NCBI GenBank assembly: GCA_025403435.1
Contig: CM046348.1
Span: 16,306,034-16,370,033, forward strand
Reading direction: 5' to 3'
DNA from: Artocarpus heterophyllus
Taxonomy: Eukaryota > Streptophyta > Magnoliopsida > Rosales > Moraceae
DNA length: 64,000 bases
Shown here: one piece after another, positions 1 through 10,515 of the stretch
Position numbering within the stretch: position 1 is the stretch's first letter
How the letters are laid out: each line of letters begins with the position of its first letter
Program-made: the position numbers and the translations under genes
The notes under the pieces: generated by a model
Told to the model about the DNA's origin: nothing
Seen by the model: the letters and a program-made list of their open reading frames with translations, nothing else
The model's database searches: none

Positions 1-214
1 GCTTAAAAGGAAAAATTTGAAGAAACAAATGTTATGACATTTTTCACACACCCTCTTACACGCATCTGGATGCATAGAACACTTGCTAATCCTGAGAACC
101 ATATAGCAGAACAACTAACGAAATATGCATAAAGAGAATCTTAAAAATAAAAAATAAAAAACAGAGAGAGAGAGAGATTTAACCAATGTCTATGCATAAG
201 GAGAAAACACGGAC

Positions 215-314
215 CTAAAAATTGGTTTGCATCCTCAAATTGTAAAGTCTTTTCATCTTGAAGGCAATGATAGGTGAAGGAATTCTTATAGAGATTTTGA
301 CAAGCAGGTACAGT
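215..314 (-). CDS. IBR5: IBR5-like dual-specificity phosphatase, exon 2 (gene continues beyond the left edge)
   Basis: Second coding exon of the gene whose first exon is at 1081-1317. The minus strand reads a tgtgcag acceptor, then Thr-Val-Pro-Ala-Cys-Gln-Asn-Leu-Tyr, 33 codons plus one base, ending TTTTAG before a GTCCGT donor. This matches the stretch of plant IBR5 phosphatases just after the SRVLN motif, inside the dual-specificity phosphatase fold. The last base would start the Asp codon of the next exon (the family has Phe-Leu-Asp-Gln-Cys here). The catalytic HCxxGxxRS exon is not in the window and should lie left of position 1. The frame reads on past the donor into intron sequence, so the longer ORF end is not real. 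Splice sites are by eye. Confidence 0.85.
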
Positions 315-1080
315 CTGCACATAGGGGGGAAAAATAACAAAGAGTGTCATCCTGTGTTTGACCAATAATTCAACCACATGAACATTCTGTGCGAAATAAA
401 GAAAACTTGCATATGGTACTTTATAATCTAAATATCAATAACATGATAAAAAGAATTTGATGGTGAAAGCAATCACTTGACAAGATTAGATCGAAGGACT
501 CGGAAATGGCAATAATCACATTCAAACAGGCCAAAATCTATAAATATCAATCGAGTTTGGACCTTGTCACAACTACTTAATATTGAAAACAAATCTTTAC
601 TAGCATTTAGATCCATGCAGTGTAGTTTATCCACCTTCCCCAACTCTTTCAGCATCTGTTAACAATCGAAACTATTGCTTACTTTTTTCATCCGAATTAT
701 TATCCATAGCCGCAAATATTTCATCTGATCCGCAAATAATATACCATGATATTCAATCATCATTCTTTTCACACATTTCCCTTGATCATACAATTCTCAA
801 GAACACTTTCTTATCCAAAAATTATCCAATTTCAGATAATCACCGTTCCCAATTGATCTTTTTCCTGGCTTACAAAAACCAAACTAAATGAATATCAAAA
901 TACAGATTCTTCTAAACCAAAATCATATGCCTGCAGGAAACTAAGATCAATCAAAACCACGCAAATAGCATATACAAGATTATCAAACGCCACATATATT
1001 TCCACTCATTCGATAAGATTTTTTACATGCAAATACTAAATAAAATATAAAACCAGAGACAAAACATGAAGAAATCTCAC

Positions 1081-1317
1081 ATTCAGAACGCGAGAGATTC
1101 CCTGAGTCTTGAGAAGCTCGGAGCGAGACGCGTTGTCATAGCTACCCAGATAAAGAAATTCCGGCAAGATCTCGGACGGAAAAGCGCTCACTTGGATCGA
1201 GGATTTCTCGGAAGAATCAGGAATCCGATGGCCACAGATCCCACAAACCTCCCCTTCCTCATACTTGTGATAGTGCCCACAAACCCCACAAGGGTTTTCT
1301 CTCTCCCTCTTCCTCAT
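1081..1317 (-). CDS. IBR5: IBR5-like dual-specificity phosphatase, exon 1
   Basis: First coding exon, 79 codons, ATG at 1317-1315, ending Arg-Val-Leu-Asn at a GTGAGA donor (1080 downward). It begins MRKRERENPC and has two CxxC pairs (Cys10/Cys13 and Cys25/Cys28) in a zinc-finger-like N-terminus. The start of the phosphatase domain follows (EILPEFLYLGSYDNASRSEL). This arrangement is diagnostic of IBR5, a phosphatase that dampens MAP kinase signalling and is needed for normal auxin and abscisic-acid responses in Arabidopsis. The intron to exon 2 (315-1080) is about 766 bp and AT-rich, and I see no other gene in it. Frame and motifs are intact, so this is probably a functional host gene and the only clear one in the window. 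Confidence 0.93.
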
Positions 1318-1720
1318 GTTCTTTGACGAAAATGGTTTTGTTTTAAGAACTGAAAATTTTCAAGGAATTATGCTCAGATTATTTTTGAATTTTTTTTTTC
1401 AAAAAAAGTGCAAAACCATTCCCAAAAACATCCAAAACAATAACAAACGGTATATCTGATTCAATCAGACCCAGATAAAGAAAAGGCCTCTAATTCTCAA
1501 ACCAAGGAAGAGCCAGATCATGAAACGCGAAACAAAGTCTATACGCAGACACAGTTTCGATAAAGTGAGCCAAAAATGAAAGTGGGTTTTTTTTTTTTTT
1601 TTTTCCTTTTCACCGCTTTTTCGAAGAAAGAAGAGTGAATGAAGAGAGGCCGTAACGACGAAGCTTCTTTTACATTAAGAGAGAGAAAGAGAGAACGGAG
1701 AGAGAGAACGAGCTGGAGTT
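1318..1720 (-). promoter_or_regulatory. Probable IBR5 5' UTR and proximal promoter
   Basis: This 5' flank of IBR5 holds a T-run (about 1589-1604 on the plus strand) and a GA/CT tract (about 1678-1710). On the minus strand the tract reads as a pyrimidine-rich CT microsatellite, typical of plant 5' UTRs. I cannot place the transcription start. Confidence 0.4.
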
Positions 1721-1813
1721 AAATTGGGATTTGGCTTCTGGGTCTCAAAACGTTGTCCTTACATATCAGTGGAGTAACGAAGCCATCAGATCAGAGTTAT
1801 ATACATATAACAC

Positions 1814-1814
1814 C

Positions 1815-1856
<42 letters not shown>
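1814..1856. repeat. Compound (CT)n(AT)n microsatellite
   Basis: About ten CT units run directly into about eleven AT units. It lies 500 bp upstream of the IBR5 start. Confidence 0.95.
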
Positions 1857-3209
1857 TCCCTACAGGACGTGGAGTGGAGGCGTGGAAGGAGACTTGTTTG
1901 ATGGGCATGTGATAAGTGTATGTATAGATAGATATATATGCGCGAAAAATATATGTGCGAGATAATTACTGAAAACGAATGGAACAGACCAGGTCTCGTT
2001 TTCTTTTAGTGCCGTGAGGAGATAGATATAGGATGGGGTTATACGGGGTATAAACAAATAAAATTTAAAAAGAAAAAATAAAAGGGAAAGAAAAAGGCAA
2101 CTCCTCCATCGGGTCTGCCAAACCATTAGTATCTAATCATGCTGTTGGTCTTTGACAACCTACTACTACTTCCCTGGGCCTGGGCCCCATCATCTGATCT
2201 GATTGGAATTTCCAACTGCATCCTTCCACGTGGATTTCTCGTTATGCTGCATGTTATTTTCCCCCCCTTTTTTCCCCCTCCATCCCAAGGGTGAAAAATT
2301 CTTTTTGGATAGAATTTTCCGATCACACAATTGGAATATGATGATTTTTTAACTATTTATATTAAAATGATAGTTGTCCCATGAGAAAGTGGATAAAAAA
2401 AGTGGAATATCAATTGTCATTGGGTCGAAATAGTCACTTTAGCTTATTATTTTGTATACGTTTTTATGTGATTTTGATCGGATTAAACAATCAAAATATA
2501 CACCCTCGATATGAAGTCTTATCTAAAAAAACCTTATTTATTATCAAAATTTATCTCAAGTCATAATTCACTTCTCTAATTTTGAAGTCCTAAATTTAAT
2601 CTTTAGAGGGTTCGAAGGGTGGTGGGAACCAATAGTAGAAACCACTTTTACTATATCATATCAAAGCTTTACATTATAGCAAATTTTTATTATTATTATT
2701 ACTGTAGCATGTGAGAGCTTTACACTGTTCATAACTGAGTTTATGGTGGGAATCATTGCCAAACACACTATTAATCTACCCGTTTATTTTGGTTTTAACA
2801 ATTTTTGTTAGTGGTGTGTTAGAAAAAAGAAAAAATATGCATGTGATATGGAAGAAAAATAGCATTTTGTAACCGCTCGCACATGCTCAACAATGGCGCA
2901 CGCTTGGCTTCTGACCTTGACAGATGTAATATACATGTGATGCTGATGGAAAGTAATAGTATATTAACAGAGCATCACCCATATTCGTTCTCTTTTTATC
3001 ATTCAACTAATACAAAAGACCAAAAAAACAATATATCAATGTCATGTTTGGGATATTTTAAAAGCTATTGACTAAAATGAGATTCAATGTAAAGTTCAAT
3101 GACCGTAGATGAGACTAAGCTTGTCTATTCTATAATTTCTGGAAGTAAAAAAACACTATACTTATCAACCTTATATTATAATAGAGTGAGATAAAATTTT
3201 GTCAAGTTG
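1857..3209. other. Intergenic, nothing recognised
   Basis: AT-rich sequence between the IBR5 flank and element G1. The short ORFs have no recognisable motifs and I see no RNA gene. Confidence 0.6.
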
Positions 3210-3214
3210 TTGCC

Positions 3215-3446
3215 TGTTGGGTTACAATTCTGGCAGGCCCAAATTGTCTACAATCCTAGACGACCTAGTGTTAAAATGAGTCAAATAGATCGAAGTGAAT
3301 TAATCGATGTGAGGAAGGCTAATCGAATTGACGTTTCGTTTGTTTCAATTGGTTCGATTTTTTATGCGTGATAAGCATGTGGGCTACATCGGCTGCTCAA
3401 GGTAATTCAAATTCATCTCGGACTATTCGTTCGACTGGATCGATCA
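3215..3446 (+). repeat. G1 5' LTR, left part
   Basis: The first 232 bp of the G1 LTR, matching the start of the 3' LTR at 31270. It is interrupted at GATCA by E2 and resumes at 21308. Confidence 0.88.
3442..3446. repeat. E2 target-site duplication GATCA (left)
   Basis: GATCA directly precedes the TGTAACG end of E2 and recurs at 21308-21312 after its TGTCACA end. Confidence 0.93.
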
Positions 3447-4590
3447 TGTAACGCCCCTATGTGGGGGTTAACAGTTTTTAATGAGATAAAATAAAAATAA
3501 ATAATAAAAGTAAAACCTTAAAAATAAAATTTGCCCGGGACTTAAATGAAAACTCTCAACTCAAAAATAAAAATATAAACGATAAATAAACCACAGTTTT
3601 AATGTAGCACCTTAAATTTAATAATATAAACGGTTGTCATCATCATTTTAACCCTCAACACATTGTAATACAGTCACAGAAAGTAACAATTGATGCTTAC
3701 ATTATCATGAAGAACATTCTCAACGATTGAAGCAATCCCAATGTAATATAGTTACATCACTTCCTCAACTATATTTCTCGTAGCCACCTCACACTTAGTG
3801 AGTCCTGAAAAGATATAAACATAAGGGAATGAGCAACACTATGCTCAGTAGAGAAAGCCATTACTCACCTTTAGGTTTTTATCATTACCACATTAAAATC
3901 TGCATGGTTAGTAAGTCACATCATATTCCAGATTATGAGGTTTATTATGATCACATCTTATGGATACCGTAGTTAATCATTACCAAGTGTCATAATTACA
4001 CATTTATACAAATATTACCAATCATCATTGTTCCTAGGTATCCATGTTAAATTGAGTATCACTCAACTCATCGAAACCCAAATGGGCGCACTTGATCACC
4101 CTATAAACATTCCAAGGGTGTTCCGGTGAGGGGACATCAAGCCCCGAGTCCTCACCAAATCAATTCCTGTACAGTGTGTTCTGGGACTTTCAACCCAAGG
4201 AAGCGTCATCACCTTCCCCCTATTTTACCTTTTAGGGTATTCATGCCTAAGGACGTAACCGTCGCCCTCTTCATGTCTTACAATTTCTCAATATTGAATC
4301 ATTATTAAATAGAGTTAGTTTTCCTAACCATGCTTCTCAATTTATAACATGTGTAAATTCATTATGTTCCTCGCCGTACAATACAAGACGAGTCCATGTC
4401 ATAGTTTCATATGTGATACTCATATAATATCAGTTCAACATAGATATATATATATATTGCGGCAAAACAATCAATTTTTAATTCTATAAAAACCTCACAA
4501 AAGATGAGTAATAGAATCCCTACCTTTCAAGCTTATCAACAGTCTCTTAATCCTGGAATCAATTAACGTTAGCTCCATACTCCCTTGATC

Positions 4591-5757
4591 TTGAACTCCA
4601 AGCAAAACAGATCCAGTTGTATCTCGCTGTATCTACGAAGCATCCTCTGTAGTGCTCCTCGAGCGACTATGAATGGCTAGGAATGCTTCCTGGAGATCAT
4701 ACATTCTTGAAAACGTCATTCTGGACTCCGATACTGTTGTTTGAATCGCCTCGATTCGCGTGCAGTCGGTACCGGATGATTTTCATCGGAGTGGAATTTG
4801 CTCAAACGGAGGTCACCATTGCATCCAGAGCATCGAAACGAGTCAGGAGGTGGTCTCGGATCTTCGATCGGAGGTCCGGATCACAAAATTCCATTTTGGC
4901 CTTTGACCGGCCGTTGACCGGCGTTGACCACAGTTGACCGGCGTCAATCGGGGTCCGTTGGCAGCTGGGCTCGGGCCTACCCCCCCTAAATCGACCCTTC
5001 TGAGTCCAATGGCGGGGTTAATTTCACCCAATTCTGCCTCTAACATAGCGGGTCGTGAAGTACAACGTCGGTAGAAATGGATGAGCTCCGATCTTGATTC
5101 TCCGACGATGGAAACCTGAAATTGGCTGAGGGCTTTTGCTACCCATCCTCCTATGAGCATTTCCCCTCATCCAATTTGAAGAAACGTGGCTGGGAAGAGC
5201 CAAAACGGAGGCTCCCGCGGCGGTTGACGGCGGCGTTGGCCGTTCTCCGGCGAAACCGGCTCCTTCCGTGCAATTGATCGAGGGGTTTTACTCCCCTTGA
5301 TCCTCTGAACTCATTGGGAGGGGTGGTGTCAGTCACCTCCTCTGGCAAGGCGGAGTTCCACCATGGGGGCGGCGGTGCACGGCTGCAATAGGCGGGCGGA
5401 GCAATTCGGCGGTTGTTGAGCTGCCACCAAGGGTGGGTTTTGTTCCTCTCATCACGGTGGTCGTGTAGGAACAAGAATCACGTTGATCGGATGTCGGACG
5501 GCGAAGATATCTCGTCGGAAAGAAATGGGTTTTGCCGCCACTTTGGGCGGCGCGTGTGGTCTCCTCCGGCGGCGTTTTGGGCGGCGCGGCACCTCGTTGG
5601 ACTCAGCTCGTCGAGAGCTTTCCATTGGTGCGGGAGGTGTCGAAAACGGATGCCGAAATCTCAAACGATCTTTGAGGAGAGAGAGAGAATTTTTTTTAGA
5701 GAGAGAGAGTTTCGAATTATGAGAGATTTTCTGATTTTTTTTTTATATATATACTAG
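4591..5757 (-). other. E2-specific U3 segment
   Basis: About 1.17 kb of GC-rich sequence that replaces the AT-rich U3 of E1 (6200-7373) between shared borders. Its short ORFs in several frames look like base-composition effects and I recognise no protein. It includes the W-box cluster and a GA-rich tract near 5670-5720. The same segment is in the 5' LTR at about 20077-21257. Confidence 0.75.
4903..4939. promoter_or_regulatory. Four W-box cores (TTGACC), 10-11 bp apart
   Basis: TTGACC occurs at 4903, 4914, 4924 and 4934, about one helical turn apart. TTGAC[CT] is the core bound by WRKY factors. The sites lie in the E2-specific U3 side of the LTR. Binding is inference. Confidence 0.5.
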
Positions 5758-5807
5758 GTAATTAATCTAATTACCTTAATACCCTTAGGAGAATAACGGG
5801 TGTCACA

Positions 5808-6152
5808 GCTCTACCCCCCTTAAAGAAATTTCGTCCTCGAAATTTCAATTCTAGTAATACTAGTAAAAATTATGATTCCAATTCCGAGTCTAAACCGTTA
5901 ATGTTGTTTATCTTCCAAATTTAAGTTATCGTATCTCCACTTATTTACTTGCATAATAAATCTTACTCTAAATTCTAAATCCCTCAATGAGAGTATTTCT
6001 GACAAGTTTCAACTTGTAACACCGTATAATAGTCTAAGAATCTGATCAGGCATACATATTGACCATATCATGATTCCAGTCCTTCATTGTCCGTGGACTG
6101 TGATTTACAATCACATTTAAGGAGATTGCCAGAGAAATTTTATATACTTCAT
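5808..6152 (-). other. 3' end of the E2 internal region, with purine tract
   Basis: On the minus strand this reads gaggacgaaatttctttaag, then the purine tract GGGGGG (about 5814-5819) and the LTR. It is the reverse complement of 12417-12764 in E1, and was cut off from the rest of the E2 interior by E1. No gene. Confidence 0.9.
6148..6152. repeat. E1 target-site duplication TTCAT (left)
   Basis: TTCAT before TGTGACACC, repeated at 15117-15121. Joining the flanks restores the uninterrupted sequence seen in E1 around 12416. Confidence 0.95.
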
Positions 6153-8504
6153 TGTGACACCCGTTATTCTCCTAACGGGTATTGAGGTAATTAAATTAAT
6201 TTTTAATGTATAAAAAAAAATTGCTTCATTTAAATTTATTTTATAATATTTATTTTTATCTATTTTTAAATTTTCTAAAATTCTCCTATATTTATTTAGT
6301 ATGATTACTAAAAAGCCTTAGAACTTCTAATAAATCTCAAAAATGTCATATTGGCATTATATGTGTTAAAGTCTTTAGATGAGACATAAGGATATCTTTT
6401 CCAACTACTCTTGACCCTCATTTTCTTTATTTCCTCCGTGACATGCTTCAACATGTCTCCTCTATAATTGTTTCTATCACTTCTCTTCAAAGACTTCATC
6501 TTTTCTTCCTTTCTCTTCCACGGTTCCCACACTCTTCTTCTCATTTCTTTGCTGAAGCAAAATACTTAGAGAACTTCTTCAAGGCAGCCATAAAAATCAG
6601 CCACCATCACCTCCATTTGAGCAAGAATTTCAGTCATACCGAAGTAAAGGAACCTGTTTTGAAGCCATTTCAAGCTTCCAACTAACCATAATCCGAGGTT
6701 AGAATCTTATGAACAAATTTAGTCTTTCATTTATAAATTTTCTTTTATACTAAAGGATTATTCAAATTTACGTTCTTAAACCTAAGTATATGTTTGTTGC
6801 TATTTTGGAGCATATGTATGAAGTCTAAGTGTATATGCCCTAGACAGAAAATTTATATTGTTAAACTTTGTAATACCCCTATGGGCAGTGGTTATTTCTT
6901 GAAATTCTAAGATTAAATTAAAATGAATTTTATGAATTGGTTTGCATATTTGAAAAGTAGCATCCTAGGCTTTCTAACGAGCTATCATAAACCTAAATCG
7001 GAGTTGTATTTTATTTTCTAAGAATTATTCAATTTTTGTATTGGAAACTAGTAAATCTGCCAGTTTGTTATGGTATACCAGCTGCTAACCTGAACCAAGA
7101 ACCCATCTTTGCTCACCACCTAATTCTTTAATGTCTTGCAACCTTTCCAATATTATCCTAAGTGATTGATGAATCTTATTAGGGACTAAAACATATAGAT
7201 TACTTGTTCACATTTTATATTGTGTTAAGACAAAAATTGTTTACTGTGGTATTCAAAAGAGATTTATATAAAAGCTTTAATGGCATACTAGTAAGATAGG
7301 TTTACACATGATTTATTTATGAATGTAGTTGTATGTTGTGCTTTAGTTTTAATTGTCCTTATGCACGCCTTAGGATCAAGGGAGTATGGAGCTAACGTTA
7401 ATTGATTCCAGGATTAAGAGACTGTTGATAAGCTTAAAAGGTAGGGATTCTATTACTCATCTTTTGTGAGGTTTTTATAGAATTAAAATTGATTGTTTTG
7501 CTGCAATATATATATATCTATGTTGAACTGATATTATATGTGTATCACATATGAAACTATGACATGGACTCGTCTTGTATTGTACGGCGAGGAACATAAT
7601 GAATTGACACATGTTATAAATTGAGAAGCATGGTTAGGAAAACTAACTCTATTGATAATGATTCAATATAGAGAAATTGTGAGACATGAAGAGGGCGACG
7701 GTTACGTCCTTGGGCATGAATACCCTAAAAGGTAAAATAGGGGGAAGGCGATGACGCTTCCTTGGGTTGAAAGTCCCAGAACACACTGTACAGGAATCGA
7801 TTTGGTGAGGACTCGGGGCTTGATGTCCCCTCACCGGAACACCCTTGGAATGTTTATAGGGTGATCAAGTGCGCCCATTTGAGTTTCGATGAGTTGAGTG
7901 ATACTCAATTTAACATGGATACCTAGGAACAATGATGATTGGTAATATTTGTATAAATGTGTAATTATGACACTTGGTAATGATTAACTACGGTATCCAT
8001 AAGATGTGATCATAATAAACCTCATAATCTGGAATATGATGTAACTTACTAACCATGCAGATTTTAATGTGGTAATGATAGAGGTGAGTAATGGTTTTCT
8101 CTACTGAGCATAGTGTTGCTCATACCCTTATGTTTATATCTTTTCAGGACTCACTAAGTGTGAGGTGGCTACGAGAAATATAGTTGAGGAAGTGATGTAA
8201 CTATATTACATTGGGACTGCTTCAATCGTTGAGAATGTTCTTCATGATAATGTAAGCATCAATTGTTACTTTCTGTGACTGTATTATAATGTGTTGAGGG
8301 TTAAAATGATGATGACAACAGTTTATATTATTAAATTTAAGGTGCTACATTAAACTGTGGTTTATTTGTCGTTTATATTTTTATTTTTGAGTTGAGAGTT
8401 TTCATTTAAGTCCCGGGCAAATTTTATTTTTAAGGTTTTACTTTTATTATTTATTTTTATTTTATCTCATTAAAAACTGTTAACCCCCATATAGGGGCGT
8501 TACA
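6153..8504 (+). repeat. E1 5' LTR
   Basis: Begins TGTGACACC and ends GCGTTACA. A TATA-like TTTATATAAAAG lies near 7263. The part from 7374 is shared with E2. The ORFs on either strand inside (6308-6685, 7649-7834) recur in all related LTRs only because the DNA is conserved; I do not call them genes. Confidence 0.96.
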
Positions 8505-8511
8505 GAATTTT

Positions 8512-8524
8512 TGGTATCAGAGCC
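8512..8524 (+). other. E1 primer binding site (tRNA-Met type)
   Basis: TGGTATCAGAGCC, 7 nt after the LTR end, complementary to the 3' end of plant initiator tRNA-Met. It fixes the element's direction as plus. Confidence 0.95.
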
Positions 8525-9993
8525 TAGGTTCGGTTAACCTAGGGAGTGTAGCACCACTTTAAAAAAATATATTTTTGAGATGGTTTTGAAGCTGAATTTT
8601 CAGTGTCATCATCAAAATGAACCTTCACATTGATTTATACAGTTTAGAAGGATGTAACATGGAAAGGCCATAGAATGAAAATACTAATGGTTATATGAGT
8701 ACAATAATTATATAGAAGGAAAGTATTAATAGTTATGAGGGAATGATAATTATATGAAATGAGTTTATAAGTAGAATGCTTATGAGAGATTCGTATAATA
8801 TTAGGATCTATAAGCATATTTAATTCGTATAAACGATGAGAAATTCGTATAGATACGAGGATTTAAGAGCCTTTTGTCTCGTGAAAAACAATAAGAAATA
8901 TAAGGCTTGATTTATTGATTTTAAAGTTTGGCATAGATATGCCAAATTTTTCGTAATTGATTCAAACCTAAGTAATGATTATGTGTGGATTCGATGGAGC
9001 ACATAAGTGTCAATGTCTTTTCTTAAAAGTTCTATTTATTTGAGGAATATGATATAAGTTGGAAATCATGGTATTGAATCTTGAGAGAGATAAATGTTAG
9101 ACTTTTGGTCTGTTGAGACTGTGTAAAGTCTAGAATGCATGAATCTCAAAATTGGAATATTTCGTTACGTACTTTGTATTTAAGTGTATCAGTGAATCTT
9201 TTGGTTACCTAAGGTTTTGTTATATGAGGAAATTATATATTGTATGAGTAGAATTGTGGGGATTATAGATGTTCTTAAGTAGTAACATCAAGTGTCTTTG
9301 TTCATTGATATGGTCTACGTTGAAAGACGTAAATCGTATTGATTTCAAGGTTAGTCGCATTCTAAACCTTTGGTAGTAATGATGATGAATCCATTGATAG
9401 ATGTTAAGTATTATGAATAACATATGGGTGTATGTATTGTTCAATAAGGTTTTGATTAAAACAAAATTATTTGAGTTGCTGGAAGATTATGTTGTTATGA
9501 AATGATTTTAAATATCATTCAGGAAGATCCTTGTTGTCGTTAAATTAGATTTGTTGTTCATAGTTAACTTTATCTATAGTGGACTTTGAATTGGGTTTAA
9601 GATTCATACGAATTGGTTTTCAATTTTATGTTTGTTATTTAACTCGTTCTAAATGTGTTAAGGCCCGAAACAACTTGACCATTTTCAACTAAGAACATTT
9701 GGGCCTAGTTCAAATCTTAAATCAGTTTGATTCACACTGTCTCTCCCACGTGGTCTCTATACGTGTCATATACAGTGGTTTAATTATTGTTTACATATAC
9801 GTTTACTGTGCGTAAGACCTTATTTCTCCGAGTTCACTTTTTCTCTCTTAATTTGTTATTTTCTCTCTAAATCGCAAATCCTCTTCTTTTTCATTAGAAA
9901 TTCTTCTTTTCCTCTAAAAGAAGAAGGAATTCTAGGATTCTGTAATTTACTATCTTAATTTTTCCTTTCTATTTACTCTTCTTTCATCTCATC
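8525..9993 (+). other. E1 leader without gag
   Basis: About 1.5 kb of AT-rich sequence where gag would normally start; no long ORF. A palindromic G-box CCACGTGG lies at 9746-9753. Pyrimidine-rich sequence (9835-9990) runs up to the ORF1 start. This could be a promoter and 5' UTR brought in with ORF1. The G-box is kept in E3 and altered in E2. Confidence 0.6.
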
Positions 9994-10515
9994 ATGGACC
10001 CAAAGTACCAACACCTGAGAAAGTATTTCCCATCACTCTCCCAAAAGATTCTTAGAAAGAAATACAAGGCTAGAATTACTCGGTTGTGGATTCTTATGCG
10101 TTTTGGTATCCCTTGTGATGTGAGAATGTTAATAGAGGGGAAAATCCGTCCGAGTGACTTTAGTCAAGATGTCGGTTTACCAGGAACAGGTACTAGTCGT
10201 AGTGCAATGAAAAGAAGAGCTCGTGCCATCGTGGTCACTTGTAACAAATGTGGAAGACAAAATTGTAACGGTAAATGTACTTCACCTGGTTATATGTCTA
10301 CGAATAGAGAGGATAAAATAAGGTTTTGTAGGGATGGACTTTCAAAGGAGAACTTGGATAGCATCCATCCTCCTCTCCACGGTCACCCTAGTGGATATGT
10401 TCAAGGAGCTATTTTTAAACTCTGGCCTAAATTTTATACAGAAAGACAACGCCTCAGGAATATGGTATTTCTAGATCCTGTTTGCCAAACCATAAGAAAA
10501 CTGGATGGGGAATAA
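9994..10515 (+). CDS. ORF1: basic Cys4 protein, carlavirus NABP-like (E1 copy)
   Basis: 173 codons from an ATG in good context (tcATGG), same start in all three copies. Residues 21-30 are basic and 31-47 mostly hydrophobic (LWILMRFGIPCDVRMLI). A Gly/Ser/Thr turn is followed by KRRARA (73-78) and a cysteine cluster C83-x2-C86-x4-C91-x3-C95, then Pro-Gly-Tyr and a C-terminal domain without recognised motif. A basic patch directly before a four-cysteine finger and then Pro-Gly is the plan of carlavirus cysteine-rich nucleic-acid-binding proteins. Those have a wider finger, and the C-terminal 60 residues here are extra. It is not a gag CCHC knuckle: the His is absent and the spacing differs. Nucleic-acid binding is likely; viral origin is a hypothesis. 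The E2 copy differs at one residue. Confidence 0.75.
   Translation: MDPKYQHLRKYFPSLSQKILRKKYKARITRLWILMRFGIPCDVRMLIEGKIRPSDFSQDVGLPGTGTSRSAMKRRARAIVVTCNKCGRQNCNGKCTSPGYMSTNREDKIRFCRDGLSKENLDSIHPPLHGHPSGYVQGAIFKLWPKFYTERQRLRNMVFLDPVCQTIRKLDGE

Larger units (their letters stand above)
3447..5807 (-). repeat. E2 3' LTR
   Basis: 2361 bp, nearly identical to 18933-21307. The part at 3447-4590 is shared with the LTRs of E1 and E3. It holds the conserved block at 4126-4308, which is an ORF only by chance. The part at about 4591-5757 is a different, GC-rich sequence found only in E2. The last 50 bp match E1 again. Confidence 0.94.

Noticed and set aside
473..655. 60-codon minus-strand ORF inside the IBR5 gene
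   Set aside because: It falls in the intron between exons 1 and 2 and has no recognised motif.
1066..1326. Plus-strand ORF over IBR5 exon 1
   Set aside because: Shadow of the real exon on the minus strand.
4683..5757. Several ORFs of 70-115 codons in the E2 U3 (again at 20169-21223)
   Set aside because: GC-rich sequence gives open frames in several phases and both strands at once; no domain, and frames change between the two LTRs.
6308..6685. Overlapping ORFs on both strands in the E1 U3 (repeated at 12920-13297)
   Set aside because: No domain; broken or altered in the E3 LTRs. Probably non-coding U3.
7649..7834. ORF of about 60 codons in all E-family LTRs (also 4126, 14261, 19612, 48345, 55146)
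   Set aside because: It lies in the R/U5 part of the LTR, on the strand opposite to the element's genes, with varying ends. DNA conservation of LTRs explains it.
10240..10290. ORF1 cysteine cluster as a gag zinc knuckle
   Set aside because: A gag knuckle is C-x2-C-x4-H-x4-C. Here the third ligand is Cys and the last spacing is three, and the protein lacks a capsid-like region.
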